A stretch of 64,000 nucleotides of DNA, from assembly GCA_016124585.1 (NCBI GenBank), contig WGNL01000010.1:124001-188000 (forward strand), in the 5' to 3' direction. A program made the position numbers and the translations under genes. Under the pieces are notes generated by a model. It did not search any database. It worked only from the letters and a program-made list of their open reading frames with translations, and was not told the DNA's origin. This DNA is from Bacteroidota bacterium (GTDB taxonomy: Bacteria; Bacteroidota; Bacteroidia; Chitinophagales; Saprospiraceae). Below, piece by piece: positions 47,216 to 56,200 of this stretch. Each line of letters begins with the position of its first letter. Within the stretch, counting starts at the first letter, position 1.

Positions 47216-49063
47216 CTACTTATGACAAACCACGCACTCAAAGCTCACGAACTTGTACTGCACCGTCACCACCTCATTTATTTCCTTCGGTAAATGGCAT
47301 TTGTCGCAGGCCGTTTCGGCATGTTTTCCTTCCAGCGGGAACTGTGTCTTCTGGTGGTTAAAAGATGAAATGACCCAATCATCATTGCCGTGGCAGCGGG
47401 CACAATCCGTCACGCCGTCCCGCTCGAACTGCCCCGCATGGTTGTCCGCATGGCAACTGGCACATTCCTGCGCCAAACCAGCGAAGCGGCGTTCCGGCGG
47501 CTCCTGCACATGGCATTCCCGGCAGTCCACCTGTTGGTGTTTGCCCTTTAGTTGAAACTTCGTTTTGTTGTGGTCAAAATTGCCGACCGCTGACCAGCTT
47601 TCCGTCACATGGCAGGTCTTGCAGTCTTGGTTGGGATACCATTTTTCCGCCAATTCATTACCCTGTTTGTGGATGTCCACGTGGCAGTCCACACAGCGCT
47701 CACCGATTTTTCGGAAGAGCCATTTATCCTCCTTCAGATGACAGGCAAAACATGGCGTCGCCACATGCGCTCCATCCAGTGGAAACTTGGTCCTGCCATG
47801 TTGTTCAATCGAAAAGCTACTCCCTTGGAATCCGTCCACCGTGTGGCACTCAGCGCAGTCGGGCGCCTTCGCCAATCCCCCTTGAGGGGGTCGGGGGGTG
47901 TTGAACTGTCCCTCGTGGTAGTCTGAGTGACAAGCGGCGCAGGTATTGTGTGGCAACGGGTCGGTGAAACTATCAGCTGTATGACATTTTTTGCAGTCCA
48001 CGGCGGCGTGTTTCCCAGCCAACTCAAAACCAGTGAGGGTGTGGTTGAAATTTTCAAGGCTGCCCAGTTCTATTTTGTGGAACGAGCTTTCGTTATGGCA
48101 GCCAGCGCAGTCCTGCCCGAATTTCCCCTCGTGCGGGTCACGGTGGCAGGTGGCACATTCGTTTGTTTTTACCCCAAGCCTATCCTGAAAAACGGAGGTT
48201 GGCATAGTCGCCACCATGTTGTGGCAATCCTTGCAGTCAACTTGCTTGTGTTTGCCCTTCAGAGCAAAATGCGTTTGGTTGTGGTTGAAACGGGTGAGGC
48301 TGCTAGTGTTCTGAAAGGACTGCTCGTTGTGGCACTGCTTGCAGTCCGAACCGAGGTGGCTGCGGTGTGGGTCATCGTGGCAGGCGTTGCAATTCTTGGA
48401 GGCCACATCGGCGAAGTGCTGGAATTCCTTGCCGTTTTTCACTTCCATTTTGTGACATTCCTTGCAGTCCACGGTTTTGTGTTTGCCTGCTAGGGCGAAG
48501 TCGGTTTTGTCGTGGTTAAACTTGGTGGCAGGCTTGAAATCGTCCATGCCGTGGCATTTGCCACAGTCGTTCGAGAGGGTCTTTTGGTGGTAGTCGTCGT
48601 GACAGTCAAGGCACTGCTTGCCCATGCCAAGGAAAGTGTCTTTGCGTTTCTTTAGGCTATAATCGTCGATATTATCGGGCTTGTGGCATTCCCGGCAGTC
48701 CACTTTTTTGTGGGCACCTTCCAAGGCATATCCCGCCAGTGAGTGGTTGAAGTTTTTTTCATCGAAACGCACCATGTCGAAATTCCGACCGTGGTGGTCG
48801 CTGTGGCAGGTGGCACAGTCCTTACCCTTCACATCTCTGGAGACGTGGTAGCCCTCCCGCTTGTCCATCAAGCTTTTGATTTCTTTGTGGCAAGCGAGAC
48901 ATTTATCGTTGGAAACCTTGCTTCCAAGCACGTGGCATTGGGTGCAATTGCTCATTCCCTCCAGCTTGGCGTGTGCAGCGGAGAGGTCGCCAGGGGAGAG
49001 CTGGGCGACGGCGGCGCTGGCGAGCAGGACAAGGAAAGAAATGTTTAGAATTACAATTTTCAC
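47216..49063 (-). CDS. Multihaem cytochrome c with 23 CXXCH motifs
   Basis: 615 residues from a GTG with signal peptide (IVILNISFLVLLASAAVAQ). I count 23 CXXCH motifs in three-haem modules: F-L-GKHKTVDC-ECH, then C-ACH-DPH, then LGSDC-QCH-F, then FNH-KTHFAL. The DPH, DYH and DIH triplets after haem motifs and the FNH/FDH histidines could be axial ligands. It resembles the cytochrome c3/c7-like and doubled CXXCH proteins of soil and sludge Bacteroidota. No membrane anchor. It is placed between the oxidoreductase genes and the giant cytochrome on the same strand and may pass electrons from the inner membrane to it. Confidence 0.93.
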   Translation of the reverse strand: MKIVILNISFLVLLASAAVAQLSPGDLSAAHAKLEGMSNCTQCHVLGSKVSNDKCLACHKEIKSLMDKREGYHVSRDVKGKDCATCHSDHHGRNFDMVRFDEKNFNHSLAGYALEGAHKKVDCRECHKPDNIDDYSLKKRKDTFLGMGKQCLDCHDDYHQKTLSNDCGKCHGMDDFKPATKFNHDKTDFALAGKHKTVDCKECHKMEVKNGKEFQHFADVASKNCNACHDDPHRSHLGSDCKQCHNEQSFQNTSSLTRFNHNQTHFALKGKHKQVDCKDCHNMVATMPTSVFQDRLGVKTNECATCHRDPHEGKFGQDCAGCHNESSFHKIELGSLENFNHTLTGFELAGKHAAVDCKKCHTADSFTDPLPHNTCAACHSDYHEGQFNTPRPPQGGLAKAPDCAECHTVDGFQGSSFSIEQHGRTKFPLDGAHVATPCFACHLKEDKWLFRKIGERCVDCHVDIHKQGNELAEKWYPNQDCKTCHVTESWSAVGNFDHNKTKFQLKGKHQQVDCRECHVQEPPERRFAGLAQECASCHADNHAGQFERDGVTDCARCHGNDDWVISSFNHQKTQFPLEGKHAETACDKCHLPKEINEVVTVQYKFVSFECVVCHK

Positions 49064-49104
49064 AAGTTGTGATAGATTTGAATGTACCTCATTTCAAAAT
49101 AGTT

Positions 49105-50109
49105 TTAAAAATCTGGAAAGTCTAATAATTGATTGAACTGCGTTGTTGGGGATTCTGGATTGTAAATTATGACTTCTGGCTTTTCAAACGATTCAATTAC
49201 CCCTTTCCCAAATTCAAAAAGAACTATATTAATGCCTGAATGATTTTTAGTTGAATTATATTTTATCCCATTATATCCAGAAATCTTAGCACAATCCATA
49301 ATAAATCTAGTAAGATAATAATCCGGCTTCCATTTGTCTTTATTATTTATTGATTGTTGAAGGACGGAAGAGTTGTGTAAAGCAACTAATAAAGTAGAAG
49401 TCGAAGGCCCAAGCTTATCCCAGTCATAACTCAGGTCTAGAATATTTTCAATTTTCTTTAGACTGAATTTTTGCATCCAAATCAAGGAAGGTTTCCGGTC
49501 ACCTAAACTTTCTATAATTGCAGTTTCTTGGTCTTCTGCAATATATAGATGACTTTGGCCAGAATGGTTAAACCTTCCTTCATCTGATTTTCCAGTTGGG
49601 GGTGAAAGAAAATCTTCTAAACTAAATATATCTGGACTGGTAATTTTCCTTGATCGATAGAAGTCTCCTTGTATTGAACAACATGGCAATTTTCTGTTCT
49701 TGATTTCTCTTAAAATGGATTTTGCCAAAGGAAAACTTAATGCAATTGTAGGGTGAGAACGTATACCATTGGACAGACGCTCAATTTTTTTACCGTATTT
49801 TCTCTCGGCATTAGATAGGTGAACTCGTATCTCTTTATCAAATCTATCCTCAAGTCCTATGTCGTATCCCAGTTCCACTTCCGTTCCACAATTTGGGCAA
49901 ATTAGGTGCTGAATTATTTTCTCTCTAGACTTTTTTTCAACCTTGAAATCATCGAATAGGTCTTCAATGTCATATCGCACACCAAACACCCAAATCCATT
50001 CTCCACTGTCTCTTGGTTGACAGTTTAGGCAATAATGTATCTCTGCTTGAATTTTGTCCTTTAACCTTTCTTCTTTTAACGTTAATTCGTCTTTTGAAAA
50101 CTCGTCCAT
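49105..50109 (-). CDS. RES-domain protein with N-terminal zinc-ribbon-like region
   Basis: 334 residues. N-terminal about 25-85 has two Cys pairs (CLNCQP and CPNCG), likely a zinc-binding HEPN/RES-type N-terminal domain. The RES domain (about 145-310) shows the conserved Arg in DFYRSRKI, GRFNHSG (R-x-N), LYIAEDQETAIIES (Y and E) and a final beta region. RES toxins such as MbcT and RES-Xre split NAD+. No Xre/MbcA antitoxin is visible beside it, so it may be a stand-alone defence or stress effector. The DNA is visibly more AT-rich than its neighbours, and it splits the cytochrome cluster, so it was probably acquired. Confidence 0.8.
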   Translation of the reverse strand: MDEFSKDELTLKEERLKDKIQAEIHYCLNCQPRDSGEWIWVFGVRYDIEDLFDDFKVEKKSREKIIQHLICPNCGTEVELGYDIGLEDRFDKEIRVHLSNAERKYGKKIERLSNGIRSHPTIALSFPLAKSILREIKNRKLPCCSIQGDFYRSRKITSPDIFSLEDFLSPPTGKSDEGRFNHSGQSHLYIAEDQETAIIESLGDRKPSLIWMQKFSLKKIENILDLSYDWDKLGPSTSTLLVALHNSSVLQQSINNKDKWKPDYYLTRFIMDCAKISGYNGIKYNSTKNHSGINIVLFEFGKGVIESFEKPEVIIYNPESPTTQFNQLLDFPDF

Positions 50110-50135
50110 ACTTTAGTAAGGTTTTCTTTAAAATA

Positions 50136-51464
50136 TCACCGGTGCTTCTTCACCGTATATCCAAACCGTTTCTTAATTTCCACCCCTGTCTTCTGCAAAA
50201 ACTGCGTCGGCAACTCACCACCAGCGAAAATGTACACAAGGTCGTTTTTCAACGCTTCTTTCCCACCAGTTTCCGTGAGCGCCAGTTCAACCAGTTCCTT
50301 ATCAATTTTCACGACGTTAGATTTCAGTTTCACATCCAGTTTTCCTTCGGCAATGGCGGCTTCCAGCTTCTCCCGGTTCTTCGGCTTTACCCGACTGAAT
50401 GCCTCGCTGCGATAACTGAGCACCACTTGGTTTTGCTCCGCCAAGGATAGCGCCGCTTCGATGGCCGAGTCGCCGCCGCCCACTACGACGACGTTTTTGC
50501 CGATGACGTTTTCGGGTTCGAGCAGGCGGTAGGCCACTTTTTCCATGCCCTCGCCGGGCACGCCGAGCTTGCGAGGGCTACCCCTGCGGCCGATGGCGAG
50601 TAGCACATTCTTCGTTTTGAACTCCTTTCCCTTGGCAGTGAACACCCGGAAAATTTCGCCATCAATCTGGATGCCCTCGACTTTCGTGTTCTCTTGGATG
50701 GTAATGCCATTTTTCAGCAAAGCCTCATTCCAGAGGTTTAAAAGCTCCGTTTTGCTGGTGTCGAAAAGCTTGATTTTGCCATACATCGGCAGTTCGACGG
50801 GAGCGGTCATCACGATTTTTGAGCGGGGAAAATTGAAGACCGTGCCGCCGAGCGAATCTTGCTCCAAAGTGATGAAGTTGAGGCCGTGCCGTTTGGCCGT
50901 CAGGGAGGCAGAAATGCCTGCCGGACCTGCGCCGATGATGACGACATCGTAAGTGTCGCCGCCTTTTTGTTCGATGTTCTTCGCAATGCTGTTCATCGCC
51001 TGCTCGCCCTGCTCTACGCTGTTTTTGATAAGGCCCATGCCGCCCAATTCACCAGCGATGTAAATCCCCGGCACATTGGTCTCGAAGTTCTCACTGACGT
51101 GCGGCAGGTCAACGCCCCTTTTCTCCGTACCAATGACGAGCGAAATCGCCTCCACCGGACAAGCATGGAAGCAAGCGCCATGCCCCACGCACTCCGCCGC
51201 ATTGATCAAAGTGGCCCGCCCATGCACGATACCGATGATATCCTTCTCTGGGCAGGCTTCGATGCAGGCGCCACTCTTAATGCAAGTTCCCAAATCAATC
51301 ACCGGGTGCAGTGAAACTGGCTCGTGCATGCCAATCTGCTTGGCAATTTCAATCTTGGCGGTGGTCTTTTGGGTGGTCTTTTTTTGCTTTTTTAAATAAA
51401 AGAAAATGACCACGGCGCAAAACAACCCGACACTTCCGTAGATGATGAATTGTTCGAGAATCAT
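50136..51464 (-). CDS. Membrane-anchored 2x[4Fe-4S] / FAD-NAD(P) oxidoreductase
   Basis: 442 residues. One N-terminal membrane helix (about 6-24). Ferredoxin-type domain (about 55-115) with CIKSGACIEACP and CVGHGACFHACP, the Cys pattern for two clusters with one widened spacing. Then a thioredoxin-reductase-like flavoprotein (about 130-442): an FAD site GAGPAGISAS, NAD(P) site GGGDSAIEAALSLAEQ, and a second flavin motif YIFAGGELPTQFL. The catalytic CxxC of thioredoxin reductase is absent. It probably moves electrons between NAD(P)H or ferredoxin and the cytochrome b encoded 30 bp upstream. Close homologues of this Fe-S-fused YpdA-like type are found near multihaem genes. Confidence 0.85.
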   Translation of the reverse strand: MILEQFIIYGSVGLFCAVVIFFYLKKQKKTTQKTTAKIEIAKQIGMHEPVSLHPVIDLGTCIKSGACIEACPEKDIIGIVHGRATLINAAECVGHGACFHACPVEAISLVIGTEKRGVDLPHVSENFETNVPGIYIAGELGGMGLIKNSVEQGEQAMNSIAKNIEQKGGDTYDVVIIGAGPAGISASLTAKRHGLNFITLEQDSLGGTVFNFPRSKIVMTAPVELPMYGKIKLFDTSKTELLNLWNEALLKNGITIQENTKVEGIQIDGEIFRVFTAKGKEFKTKNVLLAIGRRGSPRKLGVPGEGMEKVAYRLLEPENVIGKNVVVVGGGDSAIEAALSLAEQNQVVLSYRSEAFSRVKPKNREKLEAAIAEGKLDVKLKSNVVKIDKELVELALTETGGKEALKNDLVYIFAGGELPTQFLQKTGVEIKKRFGYTVKKHR

Positions 51465-51494
51465 TTTATTGAATGGATTGAAAAATCAGCTTTA

Positions 51495-52364
51495 CTAAAA
51501 TACCCACCTCGCCCCCATCGCCAACGTGACTGCCACATGGATGACCATGATTATCAGCATAATCAGAGCAAAAGGCAGATGCGCCACATGCCAATATTTG
51601 AACAGTTTTTGCATGACGGCCAATCGCTCGATGCGATTGTTAAGTGTCAGTTCGTTGTTCACCAGTTTTGACAGTTTGCGCACATCAGGGCTGGCCACGC
51701 CGTTTTCCCGAAGGGTGCTTTTCACTTGGCGGAGGGTCTTTTTATCTTCGAAATATTTGCTGAAAATGCTCGAAAGCACGTTGCCACTAAATTTCTGACG
51801 GCCAACATTGACCGTTTCAAGCACAAGTTGGTAGCTAGAATCATTCAAGTGGTACTGGCTTTTCAAGGATTCACCAAGGTCGGCTTTCATGGCTTTCACC
51901 TCATTCAAACTCAACTCCCTACCGCCGATAGTTCTTGGTATTTGACCATAAATAAAACGCCCGATGATGCCGCTCGCCACCACCGCCACCATGCTCCAAA
52001 AACTGATGGAAACAATGCCGCCGAACTTGAACGCTGTGTGAAAGAGTATCATGACCGGGCCAAGGCTGCACAGGAAGATATGGAATTCGAGCCAGTATTT
52101 TAACCTGCCGAAACGGGCGAGGGTCTTGAATTTCTTGCGGGCTTGATAGCCAAAAACACCAATCAAAATCAGCAGTGTACCAACGATACCCAATCCATGC
52201 CCGAAGACGCCGCTGGGTTTGAATAGGTTGTGGTCAGGATGGTAAAACCGCTCTTCAATCGGGGTGCTGTAGTAGGGGATTCCTTTGATAAGTAGAATAA
52301 AAAAAGTCAGGATAACAATCCCGGTCAAGACAGAAACATAAATGGTGTGAGCCAGCTTAGACAT
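51495..52364 (-). CDS. Cytochrome b-like membrane protein
   Basis: 289 residues. Hydrophobic helices at about 10-28, 55-72, 92-110, 118-138 and 258-282. Histidines that could bind haem lie within them: GHGLGIVG, EFHIFLCSLGPVMILFHTAF (two His 14 apart), and YWHVAHL with VIHVAVTLAMG. This is the layout of b561-type or formate-dehydrogenase-gamma-like cytochromes. The soluble part between helices four and five (about 145-245) is charged and helical. First gene of the minus-strand cluster, next to the Fe-S flavoprotein, so quinol oxidation or reduction is likely. Confidence 0.75.
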   Translation of the reverse strand: MSKLAHTIYVSVLTGIVILTFFILLIKGIPYYSTPIEERFYHPDHNLFKPSGVFGHGLGIVGTLLILIGVFGYQARKKFKTLARFGRLKYWLEFHIFLCSLGPVMILFHTAFKFGGIVSISFWSMVAVVASGIIGRFIYGQIPRTIGGRELSLNEVKAMKADLGESLKSQYHLNDSSYQLVLETVNVGRQKFSGNVLSSIFSKYFEDKKTLRQVKSTLRENGVASPDVRKLSKLVNNELTLNNRIERLAVMQKLFKYWHVAHLPFALIMLIIMVIHVAVTLAMGARWVF

Positions 52365-52742
52365 AAGAAATAGACCAATTTACAGGGCTAAAAGTATTCA
52401 AATAAAGCTCAATTGATGGATGACGAATGTCATTTTGCCGCTGAACGGGTTAAAACCAAGGCTTAACGGGCAAGATTTTTTAAACAAAATACAAAGTTAT
52501 TGCCAATTGCGTGTCTAGTCCTTTCCTTCACAGGATTCTGTTCTACGCTAATTTTATTCGATGAAAAAAGGTGAAAAGTTGCCAGGCGTGCAGACGAAAA
52601 TCGCAGTGCGACAACTTGCACATCATCCCTTATGAAAAGCCAGTATTAATTTTGGCGCAAAAATTTCATTTTTGGCAACTTTTATGCTTCGCAAAAGTTT
52701 CTACTTGCTCAACCAGATAAGCCAACCTCTTACACCTGAAGA
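52365..52742. other. Divergent promoter region, no gene
   Basis: Lies between the cytochrome b gene (-) and the DUF2062 gene (+). A TAACTTTG box on the minus strand (52492-52499) and a TAATTTTG box on the plus strand (52647-52654) both match the phylum's -7 consensus, but neither has a TTG at the right distance. No repeats or strong hairpins seen. Confidence 0.3.
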
Positions 52743-53201
52743 ATGCGTTTTTTAGAAAAGCTCAAAGGTTTCCTCAAACAAGGTGCTACACCAAAAGCAT
52801 TGGCCAAAAGCACCACCATCGGCTTACTGCTCGGGGTATTCCCGATGCTCGGCGTCACGACCCTCATGATGGGCGCCATCTCCGTCCGTTGGAAGCTTAA
52901 CCTGCCACTGATGCTGGCCGTGAGCTATTTGATTTATCCGCTGCAAATCGTGCTACTCATCCCCTTCGTGCGGGTAGGGGAGTGGTTGACAGGCGTCGCA
53001 CATGCCGATTTCTCCTTGGATGCTCTCGCTGAATCCTTTGCCACCAATTTTACGGCGGCACTGGTGGACTTGGGCACTTCAAACCTAGTGGCTGTACTGG
53101 GTTGGTGCTTGCTGGCTTTGCCAGTAGGTATGTTGCTTTACATTGTTTTGATGCCAAGTTTCCGTTTTATCCTCAACAAACGCCAGCAGTTTCAAGCCTA
53201 A
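52743..53201 (+). CDS. DUF2062 domain-containing membrane protein
   Basis: 152 residues. Amphipathic start, then hydrophobic helices about 24-45 (STTIGLLLGVFPMLGVTTLM), 52-78 (LPLMLAVSYLIYPLQIVLL) and 112-138. The G-x-x-x-G-x-F-P-x-x-G motif and the N-x-P pair (KLNLPLML) are the DUF2062 marks. Function is unknown; the domain is often fused to glycosyltransferases, but here it stands alone. Its end faces the convergent adhesin gene. Confidence 0.85.
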   Translation: MRFLEKLKGFLKQGATPKALAKSTTIGLLLGVFPMLGVTTLMMGAISVRWKLNLPLMLAVSYLIYPLQIVLLIPFVRVGEWLTGVAHADFSLDALAESFATNFTAALVDLGTSNLVAVLGWCLLALPVGMLLYIVLMPSFRFILNKRQQFQA

Positions 53202-53248
53202 ACCAAGATAGTCATACGGTCACAAATCTGGTGAACGGCTTTATTCGC

Positions 53249-56200
53249 CTACTTTACTATTGTTACATCCCCTTTTTTGAAAATTGATGAAACTTGTCCA
53301 CAAGCATCTAGTTTTACCGAAACCCACCAAACAAATACACCAGGGTCTAGTTTTTTTCCCCTAAAAATACCATCCCAACCTGTTTTGTAGTCACTGGTTT
53401 CAAACAACAAGTCGCCCCATCTATCGAAAATTTTCCATTGAAAATCAAGTACTTGTGTGGAAGGGGGGAAATAACTAAACAGTAGGTCGTTGATGCCATC
53501 GCCATTTGGGGAAAAAGCGTTGGGAATATAAAATGGCGATTCTGAGTCGCCTTGTTCAAGTGTCAGGTTGATAGTGGCGTCAAGTGTTTCACAAGCATTG
53601 CTAACTTTCAGCGCATAAACCCCTGGTGCTGTCGCTGGATAAACTTCATTTTCTAACCCATCTGCCCACTGCAACTTATATGGAATTGCACTTGAAACTT
53701 GTGGGATTAACAGCACCTCATTCCCGCAAATGACCGTTGCGTCCTGTACTGTGACAACCATTGGTGGAACGATAGGTATTTCTACCGAATGCTCGGTTAT
53801 ACAGCCATCGCTGTTTGAGATAAAAACCGTAAAACTCCCACCTGATAAGTTGTTAAATGATGGAACGTTTTGATAATCAACCCCATCCAGTGAGAAAAGA
53901 TAAGGGGGCGTTCCGCCTGAAATATCCATCATGGATAACGCTCCGTTCTGCTTTTCATGGCAGGCAGTATCGACTTCTAAATTGAAATCGCTCAATTCCA
54001 TTTTTTCTACAATGGCCGTGACAATGGAGTCACAACCATGTATATTTTCAAGCACAAAGGTCAGGGTATCACCAGCTGCAATTGTTTCCCCTTGAAATTC
54101 AATGCTTTGCCCATCGCAAGCTTGTAGGTTCATAATGGCAGTGTCTGCTGAAAAAGCATTGACATTGACGGTGACAAGGGAATCGCAGCCGTTCTGCTTT
54201 TGAAAAGTAAATACCGCCGAACTGCCAGTAGGAACAAATGTGCCGTTGAAAATAACGCTGTCACCAGGGCATCCTGCTAATGCGACAAAAGTCATTGGCT
54301 CATCGGGGTAAGCAGCAATATTGACGTTGACAATGGAATCGCAGCCACTAATATTTTGCAAAGTGATGGTAGCGGAGGTACCAACTGGAATGGCTATGCC
54401 ATTCCAGTAAATGGTATCGCCTAGGCAGCCCTGCAAGTTTGTAAAGCTGGTATCTTCTGAAATAGAGCTGACGTTGACTGTCACCAAGGAGTCGCAGCCA
54501 GTTATATTTTGAAAAGTGAACACTGCAGAGCTATCGGTCGGGATGAAAACGCCTTCAAAACTCACCCCATCATTGGGGCAGGCATACATTTCCACAAAAG
54601 TCATTGGTTCCGTTGGGAAGGTCGTGACATTGACAATGACGATGGAATCGCAACCGTTCACGTTTTGAAAAATGAACTCCTGACTGGTTCCGGCTAGAAT
54701 GTAATTTCCGTTGAAATCGACGGTATCACCCACGCATCCTTGCATTTGCAAAATGGTAGCTGGTAAAATTGGCCATGCATTGACATCTACGATGATGGTT
54801 GAGTCGCAACCTGCCGAATTTTGATACACAAACGTTTCTTGCGCTCCAGCTTGGATAAACACGCCATTGAACGCTATGCTATCTCCCTCACAAGCGTTCA
54901 TCGATAGGGTCTGCGTGGGTGAGGCACAGGTCAGCACCAAGAGCCAATCCTGCTGTTCGGAGACATCGCAGCCGCTGAGTGTCAAAGACAGGGAATCCAA
55001 TAATGGTTGGTAACCGGGGGGAATGCTGGCCGGGTCGAGTGCCACGATATAGTCCTGTGCGGCAATATCTGGGAACATATACATGCCAGCACCATTGCTC
55101 GAAACTTGCCCAATAACTGTCAAGCTATCATTGAGAAGGATGCTAACACCGGGTGCAGGCGAGTCGCCAGCGTCAATGATGCCATTGCCATTGGTGTCCA
55201 GCCAGACAGTACCATTGAGGGTGCCATAACCTTCGTAAAGGTCAAGATGGAGCACCTCCGAGACAGACGAACAACCAAAACTATCGGTCATTTCGACAAA
55301 ATACTGCCCACTTTGTTCAGTAATGAAATTACCGACAGTCCCTTCGGGAGCAGGTACGGGAACACCATTAAAAAACCATTGAAAATCAATTCCCTGCGCC
55401 AAATCGGGTAAACAAACCGTATCCCCTTCGCACTGGATATGACAACCATCGGGAATAATAGACGGGCTGGGTGCTTGGTGCAAAACAAGGGTATTGCTTC
55501 TTCCTTCACAACCAAATGCATTGATGGCCCGCACAAAATAGCTGCCACCTGCCAGCACATCAATCGAATTGGCAAATACCCCAGTGTTCCAAACATAGGT
55601 GACATTGGTTTGTGGGCTGACGACATTCAATGTGGCAGGATTATTTTCGCATAAAAAACCACTAGGGTTGGAGGTTGCTACTATGAGTGGCAATGGGTTT
55701 ACGGTCACTTGAAACGGCCCCTCGATGCTTGTACAGCCTGCATTTCCGTCGGTAATGGTAACGGTGAAAATATAGCTACCAGTTGGAAGTAAATTGCCTT
55801 TGTCATCCGTGAAATTGATTTCAGTGCTGGTGCTGCCATCAGACCAAACGTAGGTATAGTTCAAATTGCCTTGCACCACTAAATTCACGTCCTCGCCTTC
55901 GCAGATGGTATAGCTGTTTTCAACATAATTGATGGGTTGTCCAAAATCATTGTACTCAACGGCTTTGATAATGGCCGAAGGCGAACCGAAGACATTCACG
56001 GAAGCAGGTTCGGGGCTGTAGGTGCAGCCGTTTGCATCGGTCAAAGTGACGCCGGAAATGGAGGTTTGCGTGACTGTGATATTGCCCCCAACACTACCAT
56101 TTGACCAAAGCAGACTGCTGCCGCCCGGTGGTGCGGTCAAGATGATTTGGTCGCCTTCGCAAATGGGGGAAGGCTGAGAGAAGGCAATATCCCCTGACAA

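Noticed and set aside
54980-55235. Dockerin domain in the giant adhesin (WLDTNGNGIIDAGD)
   Set aside because: A single Asp-rich loop within an SdrD_B-type sandwich; a dockerin needs two such loops with helices.
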